Below, piece by piece: positions 6,978 to 16,249 of a stretch of 64,000 bases of DNA (positions within the stretch are counted from its first letter, which is position 1; the number at the start of each line of letters is the position of its first letter). The notes beneath the pieces were generated by a model. That model had not been told where the DNA came from and ran no database searches. It saw only the letters and a program-made list of their open reading frames with translations. The stretch lies in the NCBI RefSeq assembly GCF_013415125.1, contig NZ_JACCDE010000013.1, positions 1 to 64,000 on the forward strand. Direction: 5' to 3'. Source of the DNA: Vreelandella glaciei (lineage in GTDB: Bacteria; Pseudomonadota; Gammaproteobacteria; Pseudomonadales; Halomonadaceae). The position numbers were made by a program, and so were the translations under genes.

Positions 6978-7236
6978 AGCAATATCAACTTGCATGAGTA
7001 TTTGTGCAAAACGGAAGCATCTGCATTATCAAATAATTGGCACGAAAGGCACACAGCCGCTCAGCAAAAGGCCCACGGGCACAGTAAAAAACAGTTTCAT
7101 CGTTTCCCGCCTCTTGAAAAAAATTATAGTTCAACTCGCACCCATCCTTTGCAAGCATCTCATCCAGATTTTACGATGTAGCTATATACACAGGTTTCAG
7201 TTTTGACAACCTCGGTGCCCCTGCCATTTTGTTAGT
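6978..7236. other. Intergenic region between TA remnant and defence cluster
   Basis: Two convergent transcription units meet here. The sequence is AT-rich with short open frames of unconvincing composition. No clear rho-independent terminator was found. Confidence 0.4.
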
Positions 7237-8436
7237 TTAGCTAATCAATTGTGCAGTTTCTGGCTCATAAACCACCCCCATAATCGACCCATCTCGAATC
7301 CGTTCTACCGCCTCATCAATTACATGCAATGGTACCAAAAACCACTCGCGTGGCTTAACCGGGTGCCCGAAGCGGTCTTGAATCGTCAGCTCAAGCTGTG
7401 CGGGGGCGAAGATTCGATGAAAAAGCGCTTCCAGTTTGCGGCGGTTAATACCGGCCAGCTTGTAGGTGGCGACTACCTCCACATCCGCCAGCAGGTAGGT
7501 GGCATCATGGGCGGCGTTGGCTATGCGCGCTTCGACCTTGCCACCTGTCACGCCGATTTTGTGAATCAGCTCCCGGTGCTCAGCCACAAACGGATGTTCT
7601 GACAGGCTGCGCAGCACATAGATGGTGCCGCTTTCTATGTCGTCCTCTTCCCAGGTTTCGCTGAAGCTGTTTTCAGTGGGCTGTTGTTCAGCAAACAGAG
7701 GCCCGGCATCAGGCTCGGTAATACGGCGGCTGGCTTCATCTTTGTAAAGCGCTCTTACTAACGATAGGCGCAGCAGCTTGCTTTCCGTACCGTTAGAGAA
7801 AATAACCCGCAGGCGAGCATCTTTCTTGCCTTGGGGTGAATCAAACTCCGCCCCCTCTTCGGCTACATAGGCCGTCTGCCCATCCACGATGAACCACTGC
7901 CCCACCTCGATGGTAGCGTTCTTACCGAATCGTCGCGTGGTTCTTAGCCCACTTTTCAGTTCGCTTTCTATTTGCTCAAACAGCGGCTGGTAGGTTGTAA
8001 AGTCTTCGCATTTCTCTCTGTTGGCCACCTCTTCAGCAGCACGCTTCTCGGCACTTGAACGCACATGCTTTAGCTCGGTAAGCTCAGACGCCCCGGAAAT
8101 CCCAGAAAGCTCAGTAAGCAAGGCGTCATCGTCCATCTCTTCTGTCGCATCTACATCGCTGATACTGTTGCCATCTAGCAAGCCTTGGTGGTCAAGGGGC
8201 TCCACCAGGGTTCGGCACTCCTCAAGCGAACGAATGCGATCAAGACGCACGGCATAGAGCCGTTCAAAAATATCGTTGCCTTCACCATGCTGCGGGGCAC
8301 GGTCATGCTGATCGACAAAGCGCTGAATCTCTTCAAACCCCGCGATGATGCGCTCTTCACGTGCTGAAAGGCCTTTCTTTTTCTCGGGTTGAGCTAACTC
8401 ATCTAGCTCGGCGCGCAAGTCGTCCAGATCAGTCAT
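7237..8436 (-). CDS. GIY-YIG nuclease-domain protein
   Basis: This is a 399-residue protein if started at the ATG at 8436, which overlaps the helicase stop by 8 bases (TATGACTGA). The frame opens earlier at 8502, but those codons lie inside the helicase gene. The N-terminal half is helical and acidic (DLRAELDELAQPEKKKGLS, ARERIIAGFEEIQRFV-like) and probably contacts partners. A middle beta domain spans about 170-250. The C-terminal GIY-YIG/T5orf172-type domain starts GTIYVLRSLS at about 270-279, continues HKIGVTGG, and holds LEALFHRIF and the WFLVP strand. GIY-YIG domains cleave DNA with one metal ion. The gene is last in the helicase/RhuM group, so it may be the nuclease effector of that system. 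Confidence 0.8.
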   Translation of the reverse strand: MTDLDDLRAELDELAQPEKKKGLSAREERIIAGFEEIQRFVDQHDRAPQHGEGNDIFERLYAVRLDRIRSLEECRTLVEPLDHQGLLDGNSISDVDATEEMDDDALLTELSGISGASELTELKHVRSSAEKRAAEEVANREKCEDFTTYQPLFEQIESELKSGLRTTRRFGKNATIEVGQWFIVDGQTAYVAEEGAEFDSPQGKKDARLRVIFSNGTESKLLRLSLVRALYKDEASRRITEPDAGPLFAEQQPTENSFSETWEEDDIESGTIYVLRSLSEHPFVAEHRELIHKIGVTGGKVEARIANAAHDATYLLADVEVVATYKLAGINRRKLEALFHRIFAPAQLELTIQDRFGHPVKPREWFLVPLHVIDEAVERIRDGSIMGVVYEPETAQLIS

Positions 8437-10492
8437 AACGCCCCTCATCTTTAAAGCGTACGAATGCAGAAGCACCTTCGGCCATGCGCTTTTCCCAGGC
8501 ATCTTGGGAGCTAATAGAAGGCAAACGCCCTCGCTCTTTCTTGAATTTGACCGCTCTCATAGCAAGCTCTTTGGCTTCATCTGGTGCCAGGTTGGTACGT
8601 TTACCAGAGATGACGGCGGCCACTTGCTTCAAGCTGTCTTCGCTCATGCTCTTAGCCAGAATCGCGTAGGCCTCGCTAAAAGGGTTAATGCGATCAATCA
8701 AATCAATATCGAGCTCCCGCACGTCCATCGCGAACTTACGCACGCCTGCTATCAGCGCTGTGTTCGGCTTTGGCTCATTGCTACCGATATCAACGGCCTC
8801 GCTACCCGCCAGCAATAGTTTGGCCTGCTGGGTGAGGTTGAGCGCTGCGATGGCGTGTTGGCGAACGGCTTCTTGGTCTTGCTCGTCCAGGTTGGGGTAG
8901 CGCTCTTTGATAATTTTGCCCATGCGTACCTGGGTAAGCTCTTCGGGCACCAGTTCCTCATCAAACAAGCCACGCTCAATGGTTGTCTTGTCCTGCACGA
9001 AGCCGGTAATCACCTCATTCAGGTCTTCTTGGCAAATCCGGGCGGCTTCTTCACTTTTCGGCTCCACCAGCCCCTTGATTTCGATGTGATACTTACCGGT
9101 TTCTTCGTTAACGCCCACATTGCATTTACCAGGGTTGTAGCCCCCTTCACCGTAGTCGAACCCCTCTTGCGGGCCGCTGGTAGGGTTCTTTGGCTTGAAC
9201 TCAAAACGCGGTGCCAGCACTTGCTCCATCAGCAGGCTGGCAGCAATGGCTTTTAGGGTATCGTTAATGGCTTCGGTCACCGCTTGCTCAGCGGCATCCG
9301 GCTCGGCGATCAAATTCGTGAAGCGTGCCTGCGTCTTACCCGGCGCATCCCGCGTGGCGCGCCCGATGATCTGCACAATCTCCGTTAAGCTGGAACGGTA
9401 GCCCACTGTCAACGCATGTTCACACCAAATCCAGTCAAACCCTTCTTTGGCCATGCCCAGCGCGATGATGATGTCCACATGATCCCGATTATGCTTCTGC
9501 GCGGGGTCTTTCAGTGCGCTCGATACTCGCTCACGCTTGGGTGAATCATCCTCCACTAAGTCGGCAATTTTCAGCAGCCGACCTTCCGGCGTTTTTACCA
9601 ATTGAAAACCTGTGGTCGGGTCAGCCCCCTGCCACTCCCCCAGCGCTTCGATGATGTGTTCAACCTCGCGCACCTTATCCTTAGAGCTCTCGCGAGAGTT
9701 GACGTTGGGAATATGGAGAATGGTCTTCTCAGCAGGGTCGAGCACCTTGAGGATGTCGTCCGCGTAGGAGCCAGAATAAAAGTAGTAGCCGATATCGAGC
9801 TGCTTCAGGTACTCGTAACCGTTGAGCTGCTCGTAATAGGTGTAGGTCACCGTATCAAAACGCGACTCATCCTGCGGGGCCAACACTGCTTCGGTGTCCC
9901 CCCTGAAATAGGAGCCGGTCATGGCGACGATATGCACCTTATCGCGGTTGATAAAGCCGCCCAAGTGAGCACCCAGCTTATTGTCAGGGTTGGCCGAAAC
10001 GTGGTGGAACTCATCTACGGCGATTAAGCGGTCATCAAAGGCCGCTAACCCAAACTGATCAATCGCAAAACGGAACGTGGCGTGGGTACACACCAACACT
10101 TTGTCGCTGCTTTCGAGGAAAGCGCCTAACGATTTGACCTTACCGCCATTGTCCGTGCCCGGCGCGTTACACAGGTTCCATTTAGGCTCTACATGCCAAT
10201 CAGCCCAGAAGCCGTAAATGCTGAGCGGCTCGTTACTAAAGCTGGAGCCGATAGATTTTTCCGGCACTACAATAATGGCCTGTTTCAGCCCCTGGTTGTG
10301 CAGCTTATCCAGCGCAATAAACATAAGCGCACGGCTTTTGCCCGATGCGGGAGGTGATTTAATCAGCAGGTACTGCTCGCCTCGCCGTTCGTAGGCACGC
10401 TCTTGCATGGGCCGCATGCCAAGCTCATTGGACGTGGTAGAACTGCCATTGCTAGCGTATGAGACGGAAACTGAGGGTACTCTCTTCGTCAT
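8429..10492 (-). CDS. Superfamily 2 DEAD/DEAH-type helicase
   Basis: This is a 687-residue ATP-dependent nucleic-acid motor. Walker A is SPPASGKSRA at about 46-55, motif II is DEFHH at 160-164, motif III MTGS at 191-194, and motif VI QIIGRATRD at 374-382. Two RecA-like lobes fill the first 400 residues. The remaining roughly 290 residues are helical and unrecognised. The type resembles helicases of type III restriction and of anti-phage clusters, not RecG or UvrB. Translation is coupled to the downstream GIY-YIG gene by overlap; the RhuM gene upstream is only 14 bases away. Restriction or defence is the likely role from context. Confidence 0.88.
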   Translation of the reverse strand: MTKRVPSVSVSYASNGSSTTSNELGMRPMQERAYERRGEQYLLIKSPPASGKSRALMFIALDKLHNQGLKQAIIVVPEKSIGSSFSNEPLSIYGFWADWHVEPKWNLCNAPGTDNGGKVKSLGAFLESSDKVLVCTHATFRFAIDQFGLAAFDDRLIAVDEFHHVSANPDNKLGAHLGGFINRDKVHIVAMTGSYFRGDTEAVLAPQDESRFDTVTYTYYEQLNGYEYLKQLDIGYYFYSGSYADDILKVLDPAEKTILHIPNVNSRESSKDKVREVEHIIEALGEWQGADPTTGFQLVKTPEGRLLKIADLVEDDSPKRERVSSALKDPAQKHNRDHVDIIIALGMAKEGFDWIWCEHALTVGYRSSLTEIVQIIGRATRDAPGKTQARFTNLIAEPDAAEQAVTEAINDTLKAIAASLLMEQVLAPRFEFKPKNPTSGPQEGFDYGEGGYNPGKCNVGVNEETGKYHIEIKGLVEPKSEEAARICQEDLNEVITGFVQDKTTIERGLFDEELVPEELTQVRMGKIIKERYPNLDEQDQEAVRQHAIAALNLTQQAKLLLAGSEAVDIGSNEPKPNTALIAGVRKFAMDVRELDIDLIDRINPFSEAYAILAKSMSEDSLKQVAAVISGKRTNLAPDEAKELAMRAVKFKKERGRLPSISSQDAWEKRMAEGASAFVRFKDEGRYD

Positions 10493-10505
10493 AATGCAAT
10501 CCCTG

Positions 10506-11516
10506 TCAAGGCTTCTTGCCCTTGTATTTGAGGTCTTGTTCCAGCTGTTCGATTTCTTTTAGGTCAGCGGCATCGGCTGCTTTTGCTTCCGCCGTACGTC
10601 GTTGCTGGTCGAACACCTCATAACGCTCACGGGCAATCTTTTCCATGTTTTCACGGCTAACCGAGCCTGCGCCTTCGAGGATGGGCTGGTCATTAAACGC
10701 CAGCATCTTATCGACGTTGTTACGCCAGAAATCCAGTGTAAGTTCTTTCTGGTTCTTGACCCTGAGCTCTGCCTGTTCGAGGAAGATCACCACCAAACGG
10801 TTCAGCGTGTCGATTTCGTCAGCCGTTAGGTAGTTTTTGGCCACGATGACATCCTGCTTGCGAACCCGTGAGCCACTCCAGTTAGTCAACGCCATATTGG
10901 GCATAGTCGGGTCTGAGCGTTTCAAGATCAGTTCAGCAGCAGTGTAGCTTGTGGCCGCATACAGCAACTTGTTTTGCACTTCGGCAAAAAACTGTGCCGT
11001 CTCGCGCTCGCGAGCCTGATAGTCGGAGCTAAGCGCAAAGAGATCGCGGACTTTCTGGTAGAAGCGCTTTTCAGAGGCGCGTATGTCACGGATTCGCTCC
11101 AAGAGCTCATCGAAGAAATCCCATTCACCTGGGTTTTTAAGGCGCTCGTCGTCCATCACGAAACCCTTAATCAGAAACTCTTTCAGGTGAGTGCTGGCCC
11201 ACTGGCGAAACTGCACGCCGCGAGACGAGCGGACGCGATAACCGATGGCCAGGATCAAGTCGAGGTTATAGTAACTAATCTTCCGCTTAACCTGACGCTT
11301 ACCCTCAAATTGAACTGTCAAGGAATCCTTGACGGTTGCCGCAGGGTCTAACTCGTTGTCTTCGAATATATTTTTGGCATGCAGAGAGACATTCTGCTTG
11401 GTGGTTTGAAACAGCTCAGCAATTTCCAGCTGGCTTAGCCAGATACTGTCTCCTTCCACCCGAAGGTGCAGCTGGGTGCGGCCATCGTCTGTGGTATAGA
11501 GGATTAATTCACTCAT
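10506..11516 (-). CDS. RhuM-family protein
   Basis: This 336-residue protein is of the RhuM/virulence-associated family first noted on Salmonella pathogenicity island 3. The N-terminal region includes a winged-helix-like motif, IWLSQLEIAELFQTTKQNVS, at about 25-44. It is followed by the family signature SYYNLDLILAIGYRVRSSRG and QFRQWASTHLKEFLIKGFVM. The C-terminal half is helical (YQARERETAQFFAEVQNKL, then LEQAELR) and ends in a charged coil KAADAADLKEIEQLEQDL. The molecular function of the family is not established. In many genomes it sits inside restriction-modification or other defence loci; here it lies directly upstream of a helicase with a 14-base gap. Confidence 0.88.
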   Translation of the reverse strand: MSELILYTTDDGRTQLHLRVEGDSIWLSQLEIAELFQTTKQNVSLHAKNIFEDNELDPAATVKDSLTVQFEGKRQVKRKISYYNLDLILAIGYRVRSSRGVQFRQWASTHLKEFLIKGFVMDDERLKNPGEWDFFDELLERIRDIRASEKRFYQKVRDLFALSSDYQARERETAQFFAEVQNKLLYAATSYTAAELILKRSDPTMPNMALTNWSGSRVRKQDVIVAKNYLTADEIDTLNRLVVIFLEQAELRVKNQKELTLDFWRNNVDKMLAFNDQPILEGAGSVSRENMEKIARERYEVFDQQRRTAEAKAADAADLKEIEQLEQDLKYKGKKP

Positions 11517-11742
11517 GACTTCGACCTCTCACCCTCACCCATTTGGGCCACATGTTCGATGTATGATTTGAGCAGGTTTTCATGACATCAGCATAGTTCT
11601 TTGAGCTACGTGCGGAACCCAAGGGCTCATACGCGCAAATGCAAAACTCATTTGATTGTAAATAAACAATAGCTTTACCGATAACTAAGAAAAATGAAGC
11701 TTATCATGCTTATTCATTTTTTTGATCCATTTCAACGATCTA
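11517..11742. other. 226-bp gap inside the defence cluster
   Basis: Separates the methyltransferase/PLD group from the RhuM/helicase/GIY-YIG group. It is AT-rich in its right half and has no open frame. It could carry a promoter for the downstream group, but no convincing -35/-10 pair was chosen. Confidence 0.35.
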
Positions 11743-12777
11743 TTAAAAAATATGCCCATAGCGTCTTCCGCTGCCCATAACTCTAACCTCTGCCAACCTA
11801 TCACCAAAGGCCGTTTCGAAATCGTCCGCCTCTAATGCCCGCATAAAAAAGCGGTCAACAGCTCTTTCAAACACAAGTATTTTACCATCATAAATATCGA
11901 ACCCATGTCTCTCGGGGATAGGCAGAGAGATCTTCTCCATCATGTTATTCCCAAGGCGAAGATTATTAGAAACATGCTCTCCAACAGGTGTTTCAAAGGT
12001 AATTTTTCCTATTACAGCCTTTGCAGCTAATTTTTCAGGAGGGTTGAACCCAAAATATCTTGACATCCCCTTCGGAAAGTCAATTTGATTACCAGGACGA
12101 TTTGAACCACGGTTTTTGGTGACGTATCCTGCCTCAATCCAGAACATTTTTATTTCGGTATAATCCAGGTAGCCACCTAGCTGACCATTTTCTACTGATC
12201 TAGAAAATGAAGCGCTCCATCGCTCTTCATAGGCATCCAAAATCTCGTTAACCGGGGTGGCTTGCTCCCAAATACGGTTTGCGAGTAAAAGTGTTGGCTG
12301 AAGCGCTAAATTGCACTCTTCACCATCCTTAGAACAAATTGAGGCACCAGCCTCAATACTCTTTCTAAGCCCGTTGGATGAAAAATTCCCAGAGCCCACA
12401 ACCATTCCCGAAAAATTATTTTCTTGATTCTTCAATATCGCAATTTTTGCGTGGAAATCGCGTCTCGGGATAAACCCACTTTGACTAACCACCCAAGCAC
12501 CATCGTATATTCTTACCTCTGCGTTCATCTTCGAAGCTATCAATCGAAGTGCTTGTGGCTGTGTTCTCCCATAGTCAATTCCAAAGACCCATTTTGAGGG
12601 TGTCGCTTCCCAGAAGTCCCGGCTCAGTTCCAGATCAAACAAGACTGCTCCCGACTGGGTTGCATAAGCATACAAGCCTAAAAACTCATTGGATTCGACT
12701 TGCTGATGAATGCGACTAATTTCAGAAATAGTTGTAGGGGCGTCAACATCACCATGCAAAAATGTTTTCAAGTCCAA
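11743..12777 (-). CDS. PLD-superfamily nuclease, putative restriction endonuclease
   Basis: This 344-residue protein has one HKD-type active site. H109-A-K111 in RRDFHAKIAIL is followed 17 residues later by G128-S-G-N131 (VVGSGNFSSNGLRKS). One HKD motif per chain is typical of metal-independent endonucleases such as BfiI and NgoFVII, which dimerise to build the active site. The C-terminal half (GYLDYTEIKMFWIEAGYVTK, then GSNRPGNQIDFPKG) resembles the DNA-recognition part of such enzymes, but this is weaker. The gene follows a DNA methyltransferase with a 46-base gap, fitting a restriction-modification pair. The N-terminus is short and cytoplasmic. Confidence 0.75.
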   Translation of the reverse strand: MDLKTFLHGDVDAPTTISEISRIHQQVESNEFLGLYAYATQSGAVLFDLELSRDFWEATPSKWVFGIDYGRTQPQALRLIASKMNAEVRIYDGAWVVSQSGFIPRRDFHAKIAILKNQENNFSGMVVGSGNFSSNGLRKSIEAGASICSKDGEECNLALQPTLLLANRIWEQATPVNEILDAYEERWSASFSRSVENGQLGGYLDYTEIKMFWIEAGYVTKNRGSNRPGNQIDFPKGMSRYFGFNPPEKLAAKAVIGKITFETPVGEHVSNNLRLGNNMMEKISLPIPERHGFDIYDGKILVFERAVDRFFMRALEADDFETAFGDRLAEVRVMGSGRRYGHIF

Positions 12778-12822
12778 TTCAGCTCTCCATCTACCAACTG
12801 CGTATAAATTGATTAAGGTATT

Positions 12823-15573
12823 TCATCCGGACATCTTGGAATACATTTCGAATAGTCTCTCAAGCCGTTCCGTGTCATTTTTGAATCTTCGTCCGATATA
12901 TATTCTCTCTAAGACTTCATCGTTCAGGCTATGTGCTAGTTGGAGATCATCTGGCATAGACTCCAACAAATATAATTCAGCAATTGTCTGAGGGTAGTGT
13001 CGCTCTCTTGACAATAGAATCTCTTGTGCACACTTTGTTAGATCATCCTTGTTCTTTTCAGTTAATTTAGGGACAGGAAATGTATTCCAGCCGATAGTGT
13101 TTGAGTAGCGGAAATCGGTTTTCATTTTCCCGCAAACAGTCGCAACCCACACAAGGTGCAGCCGCGATGCGATTAAAGCCATATTCCAAAGCGGCGCGTC
13201 GTATAATGCGAACAGCAGATCGCTAACAATTGAATTGCCGTCTAATAAATCTACAGGAAGGTAAGCCCGTCTCTCCGACGAAACTTTAGCAACCGCAAGA
13301 GAATGTTTTTTGGCCGTTCCAGCAATCTGCACAAATCGATGAGGTCGCGCGGCAAAATCTCGTGTTGAGCTGGCCGCACTTGCTAAACGGACGTCTCTTA
13401 CTCTTTCTAAAACGGTTTTCAGATAAGGGTGCTGCTGTGCATATTCAGCGTTGTTGTCATCAATCCAAATGCACCATCTTGGCTTCCCTTGAATCATTTG
13501 TTCTGATCCAAGATACGGGCAGATGAATTTCGAAATCTCAGGATATTGGTTCAAGACAGCTGCTTTTTCCTCTCCATTGAGAACGAAAGCCCCTCCGTCA
13601 CGAGGCATATTTCCAAAGAGCATCGGAGAAATTTCTGATATGGGCCTACGCGCTTGTACAACTGAATTAACGCGACCTAAGGCTAGGTATGGATTGATGT
13701 AATCAGCTTGCCGTTCTTGAACGAGGCCGTCTTCACCAATAGAGAACAAGAATTTATTTGCTTGTGGCTTAGCACTAATTCCAATAATGGCAACGGTTAC
13801 GCACGCATTATGGCTCGCAAGATTAGCCCATTTGAATGAAGTGTAAGCAAATACAATTTGATGGCCGGTTTCAAAAATTGTGGGCCACAGAATAGGCACC
13901 TGCAACCCCTGACAAATAGAGTTTGTAGAAACAAAAGCGGTTTTGGCACTTGTATGCTTACCATAGTCAGCCGCTTTCATGAACCAGCCTGCGACATAGT
14001 CAAGAGACTTCCAAGCTACGCCTTTGCTCTCAAAAATTGCTTTCAGGTCAGCCTTTTGCTCACTTGACTGCCACTTGCTTCCTAAGTACGGAGGATTCCC
14101 ACAAATATAAGTTTCACCACCTTCATTCTCAAAATCGATCTGTGCTTGATCGAGTGGTGAACCAAATAGGTCATCCGCATGATGCTTTACAGACGTTCCA
14201 GTAGGCGGACAGATGCTGAGCCAGTTCAGTCGCAATGCGTTGTCACAAGTAATCCAGTTTTGGGAATCCAGCGGAAGAAACTCAGCCAATGCCAATTTTT
14301 GGCCGCGATAATGCAGATCACACTGGTACTCGGCAATAATCAACGCAAGACGAGCAACCTCGGCCGAAAAGTCCCGCAACTCAATGCCACGAAAATTGGT
14401 CAGTGGGATATCGGTAGGCCGATTAGGCTCACCGCGACGCTGGTTTATTTCTGCCTCAATCGCACGCATCTGTTTGTAGGCGATGACCAGAAAGTTACCT
14501 GAACCGCATGCGGGGTCGAATACACGAATTTTGGCCATGCGATTGCGCAGATTCAACAACTTACGGACGTTGTCGTTTGCTTCTTCCAGCTTCTCACGTA
14601 GATCGTTCAGAAACAGTGGGTTCAGCACTTTTAGAATGTTCGGCACGCTAGTGTAGTGCATGCCCAATGCACCGCGCTCTTCGTCGTCAGCTACCGCCTG
14701 AATCATCGAGCCAAAAATGTCTGGATTGATCTGTGTCCAGTCCAGGCTGCCGATGTGGAGTAGATAAGAGCGTGCAATTTTGCTGAAGCGCGGTACGTCG
14801 ACACTGCCGGAAAACAAACCACCGTTTACATAGGGAAACTTCCCTGCCCAACGGGGGGTGTTCGCAGCAGCATGCTCTTCTTGCCGCGTGTTCATGGCGC
14901 GGAAGATTTCGCTAATCACTTCATGGGTGTTGGCAGAATCTCTGGCGCTCATTTCTGCGACGGTGTCGGTAAATAACCCGCTACCGGCAAAGATGTCCGT
15001 ATCTTCGGCAAAGAAGCAGAAGATCAGCCTAGCCATGAAGTGGTTCATTTCATGGCGCTGCTCTTCCGTGCCCCAACTCGGGTTATCTTTCAGTAGCTCC
15101 ACATACAGCCGGTTCAGGCGGCTGGTGGCACGAATATCAAACGAGCTTTCACGCACCTGTTTAACAGTGGTGATACCCGCCAGGGGCAAAAAGAAACCGA
15201 AGTGGTCAGGGAATTCTTCATATTTGCAGGCAACCGTCTCGCCGCTTTCCAGCTCCTCGGCCTCTAGCATCTCACCATCGGTGGCAAGCACGAACTTCGC
15301 CTTGGCACGCGTAGTCGCGGGGCTAGCCTTCAACTCAGCTAGGGCTTCGGTAACGGCACCAGCTTCCGCCACCGCAATATGGATATTGTTGGTCTGTAAT
15401 ACCCCGCCCCAGGAGCCAGAAAAGTCCGACTTATTAGACGTACCCGAACGCAACCGTTTGATGGTGGTCGCCTTGTTGCCAAAAGCTTCCAAAAAGGCAT
15501 AGGGAAACTCAGCCGGATCAAAGTACTGTTGTGCCAAGTCAGAGATTGCGGATTCGATTTCAATTGCGTTCAT
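12823..15573 (-). CDS. MmeI/YeeA-like DNA (adenine) methyltransferase
   Basis: This 916-residue N6-adenine-type DNA methyltransferase is of the large class I SAM family. Motif I FDPACGSGNF is at about 352-361 and the catalytic motif NPPY is at 493-496. A helical spacer (residues 150-345) contains YTSVPNILKVLNPLFL, typical of this family. A target-recognition region follows after about 600. The N-terminal 120 residues do not show the D-ExK nuclease motif expected in MmeI-type fused enzymes, so cleavage is probably supplied by another protein, such as the PLD nuclease downstream. The ATG overlaps the fitB stop as ATGA, so toxin and methyltransferase are translationally coupled. Confidence 0.9.
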   Translation of the reverse strand: MNAIEIESAISDLAQQYFDPAEFPYAFLEAFGNKATTIKRLRSGTSNKSDFSGSWGGVLQTNNIHIAVAEAGAVTEALAELKASPATTRAKAKFVLATDGEMLEAEELESGETVACKYEEFPDHFGFFLPLAGITTVKQVRESSFDIRATSRLNRLYVELLKDNPSWGTEEQRHEMNHFMARLIFCFFAEDTDIFAGSGLFTDTVAEMSARDSANTHEVISEIFRAMNTRQEEHAAANTPRWAGKFPYVNGGLFSGSVDVPRFSKIARSYLLHIGSLDWTQINPDIFGSMIQAVADDEERGALGMHYTSVPNILKVLNPLFLNDLREKLEEANDNVRKLLNLRNRMAKIRVFDPACGSGNFLVIAYKQMRAIEAEINQRRGEPNRPTDIPLTNFRGIELRDFSAEVARLALIIAEYQCDLHYRGQKLALAEFLPLDSQNWITCDNALRLNWLSICPPTGTSVKHHADDLFGSPLDQAQIDFENEGGETYICGNPPYLGSKWQSSEQKADLKAIFESKGVAWKSLDYVAGWFMKAADYGKHTSAKTAFVSTNSICQGLQVPILWPTIFETGHQIVFAYTSFKWANLASHNACVTVAIIGISAKPQANKFLFSIGEDGLVQERQADYINPYLALGRVNSVVQARRPISEISPMLFGNMPRDGGAFVLNGEEKAAVLNQYPEISKFICPYLGSEQMIQGKPRWCIWIDDNNAEYAQQHPYLKTVLERVRDVRLASAASSTRDFAARPHRFVQIAGTAKKHSLAVAKVSSERRAYLPVDLLDGNSIVSDLLFALYDAPLWNMALIASRLHLVWVATVCGKMKTDFRYSNTIGWNTFPVPKLTEKNKDDLTKCAQEILLSRERHYPQTIAELYLLESMPDDLQLAHSLNDEVLERIYIGRRFKNDTERLERLFEMYSKMSG

Positions 15574-15995
15574 TCCGCTTTACCCCACGGGTTGATAACT
15601 GTTGCACCCGCCGCCTCGAAAGAGCTGGCATCCTTTGTGGCCACCGCAAAGCCGTTGGCAGCCGCAATGGCCGCAATAAAGCCATCATCGGCGGCAATCG
15701 CCAGCCCAGTCTTTTGGGCCTTGGCAATAAGCTCGGCGTAGGCTTGTGCGGAAGAGAGATCGAACGGAAGCACACGACCGGCAAACAGGGGGAGTACTCG
15801 CCGTTCTAGGTTTTCTTGCAAGCTAGTACGACGCTTTCCTGCTGGCAGTAAGGCAATGCCCGACCGTAGATCTGCCACAGTGATGGCTGACAGGTAGAGA
15901 GTTTCCAAGGCCTGTGCATCAATCCACTCGACAACGCGAGCCTCTGGCCGCCGACGCAGTGGCTCGGAGATGACGTTGATATCGAGCAGAATCAT
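15570..15995 (-). CDS. fitB: FitB/VapC-type PIN-domain toxin
   Basis: This 141-residue PIN ribonuclease is the toxin half of a type II toxin-antitoxin pair. Acidic residues expected in the active site are visible: D5 in MILLDINVISE, E57-region ADLRSG and the D103-region IAADDGFIAAIA, with the final strand VINPW. FitB proteins usually read LDTNVISE; here Thr is replaced by Ile next to the catalytic Asp. This could weaken metal binding or be harmless. The start overlaps fitA by four bases and the stop overlaps the methyltransferase start by four bases. Such coupling to a methyltransferase is unusual. Confidence 0.9.
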   Translation of the reverse strand: MILLDINVISEPLRRRPEARVVEWIDAQALETLYLSAITVADLRSGIALLPAGKRRTSLQENLERRVLPLFAGRVLPFDLSSAQAYAELIAKAQKTGLAIAADDGFIAAIAAANGFAVATKDASSFEAAGATVINPWGKAE

Positions 15996-16249
15996 TCAAA
16001 GTTCACCGGCTTGGCTGGCGTCTTGTCACGGACTTGCTCAAACACGGCAAACTCATTGTCAGTCAGCTTGGCCTGCTTGCCTATGTCGGCCAGCAAGGAA
16101 CCCAGCTTGACGCGCCCCTCAGGCGCTATAGCAGCCTCCAGGATCTCGCGCACCTCAGCCTCCATACTATGTCCGTGCAGAGCCGCACGGACGCGCAGGG
16201 CTCGGTGTACCTCATCGGGTAGGTTGCGAACAGTCAGCATGGCCATTGC
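15992..16249 (-). CDS. fitA: FitA-type ribbon-helix-helix antitoxin
   Basis: This is an 85-residue antitoxin if started at MAMLTVRNLPDEVHRAL, the usual FitA opening; the frame also extends six codons upstream to 16267. The N-terminal RHH domain binds operator DNA (LTVRNLPDEVHRALRVRAA, then HGHSMEAEVREILEAA). The C-terminal half (LLADIGKQAKLTDNEFAVFE) would wrap the PIN toxin. As first gene of the minus-strand defence cluster, it probably also represses the promoter upstream. Confidence 0.88.
   Translation of the reverse strand, partial: AMAMLTVRNLPDEVHRALRVRAALHGHSMEAEVREILEAAIAPEGRVKLGSLLADIGKQAKLTDNEFAVFEQVRDKTPAKPVNFE

Noticed and set aside
7237..16249. DISARM or BREX assignment of the defence cluster
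   Set aside because: A methyltransferase, a PLD protein and a helicase recall DISARM, but no DUF1998-type DrmB is present; no PglZ or Lon-like BREX protein is present either.
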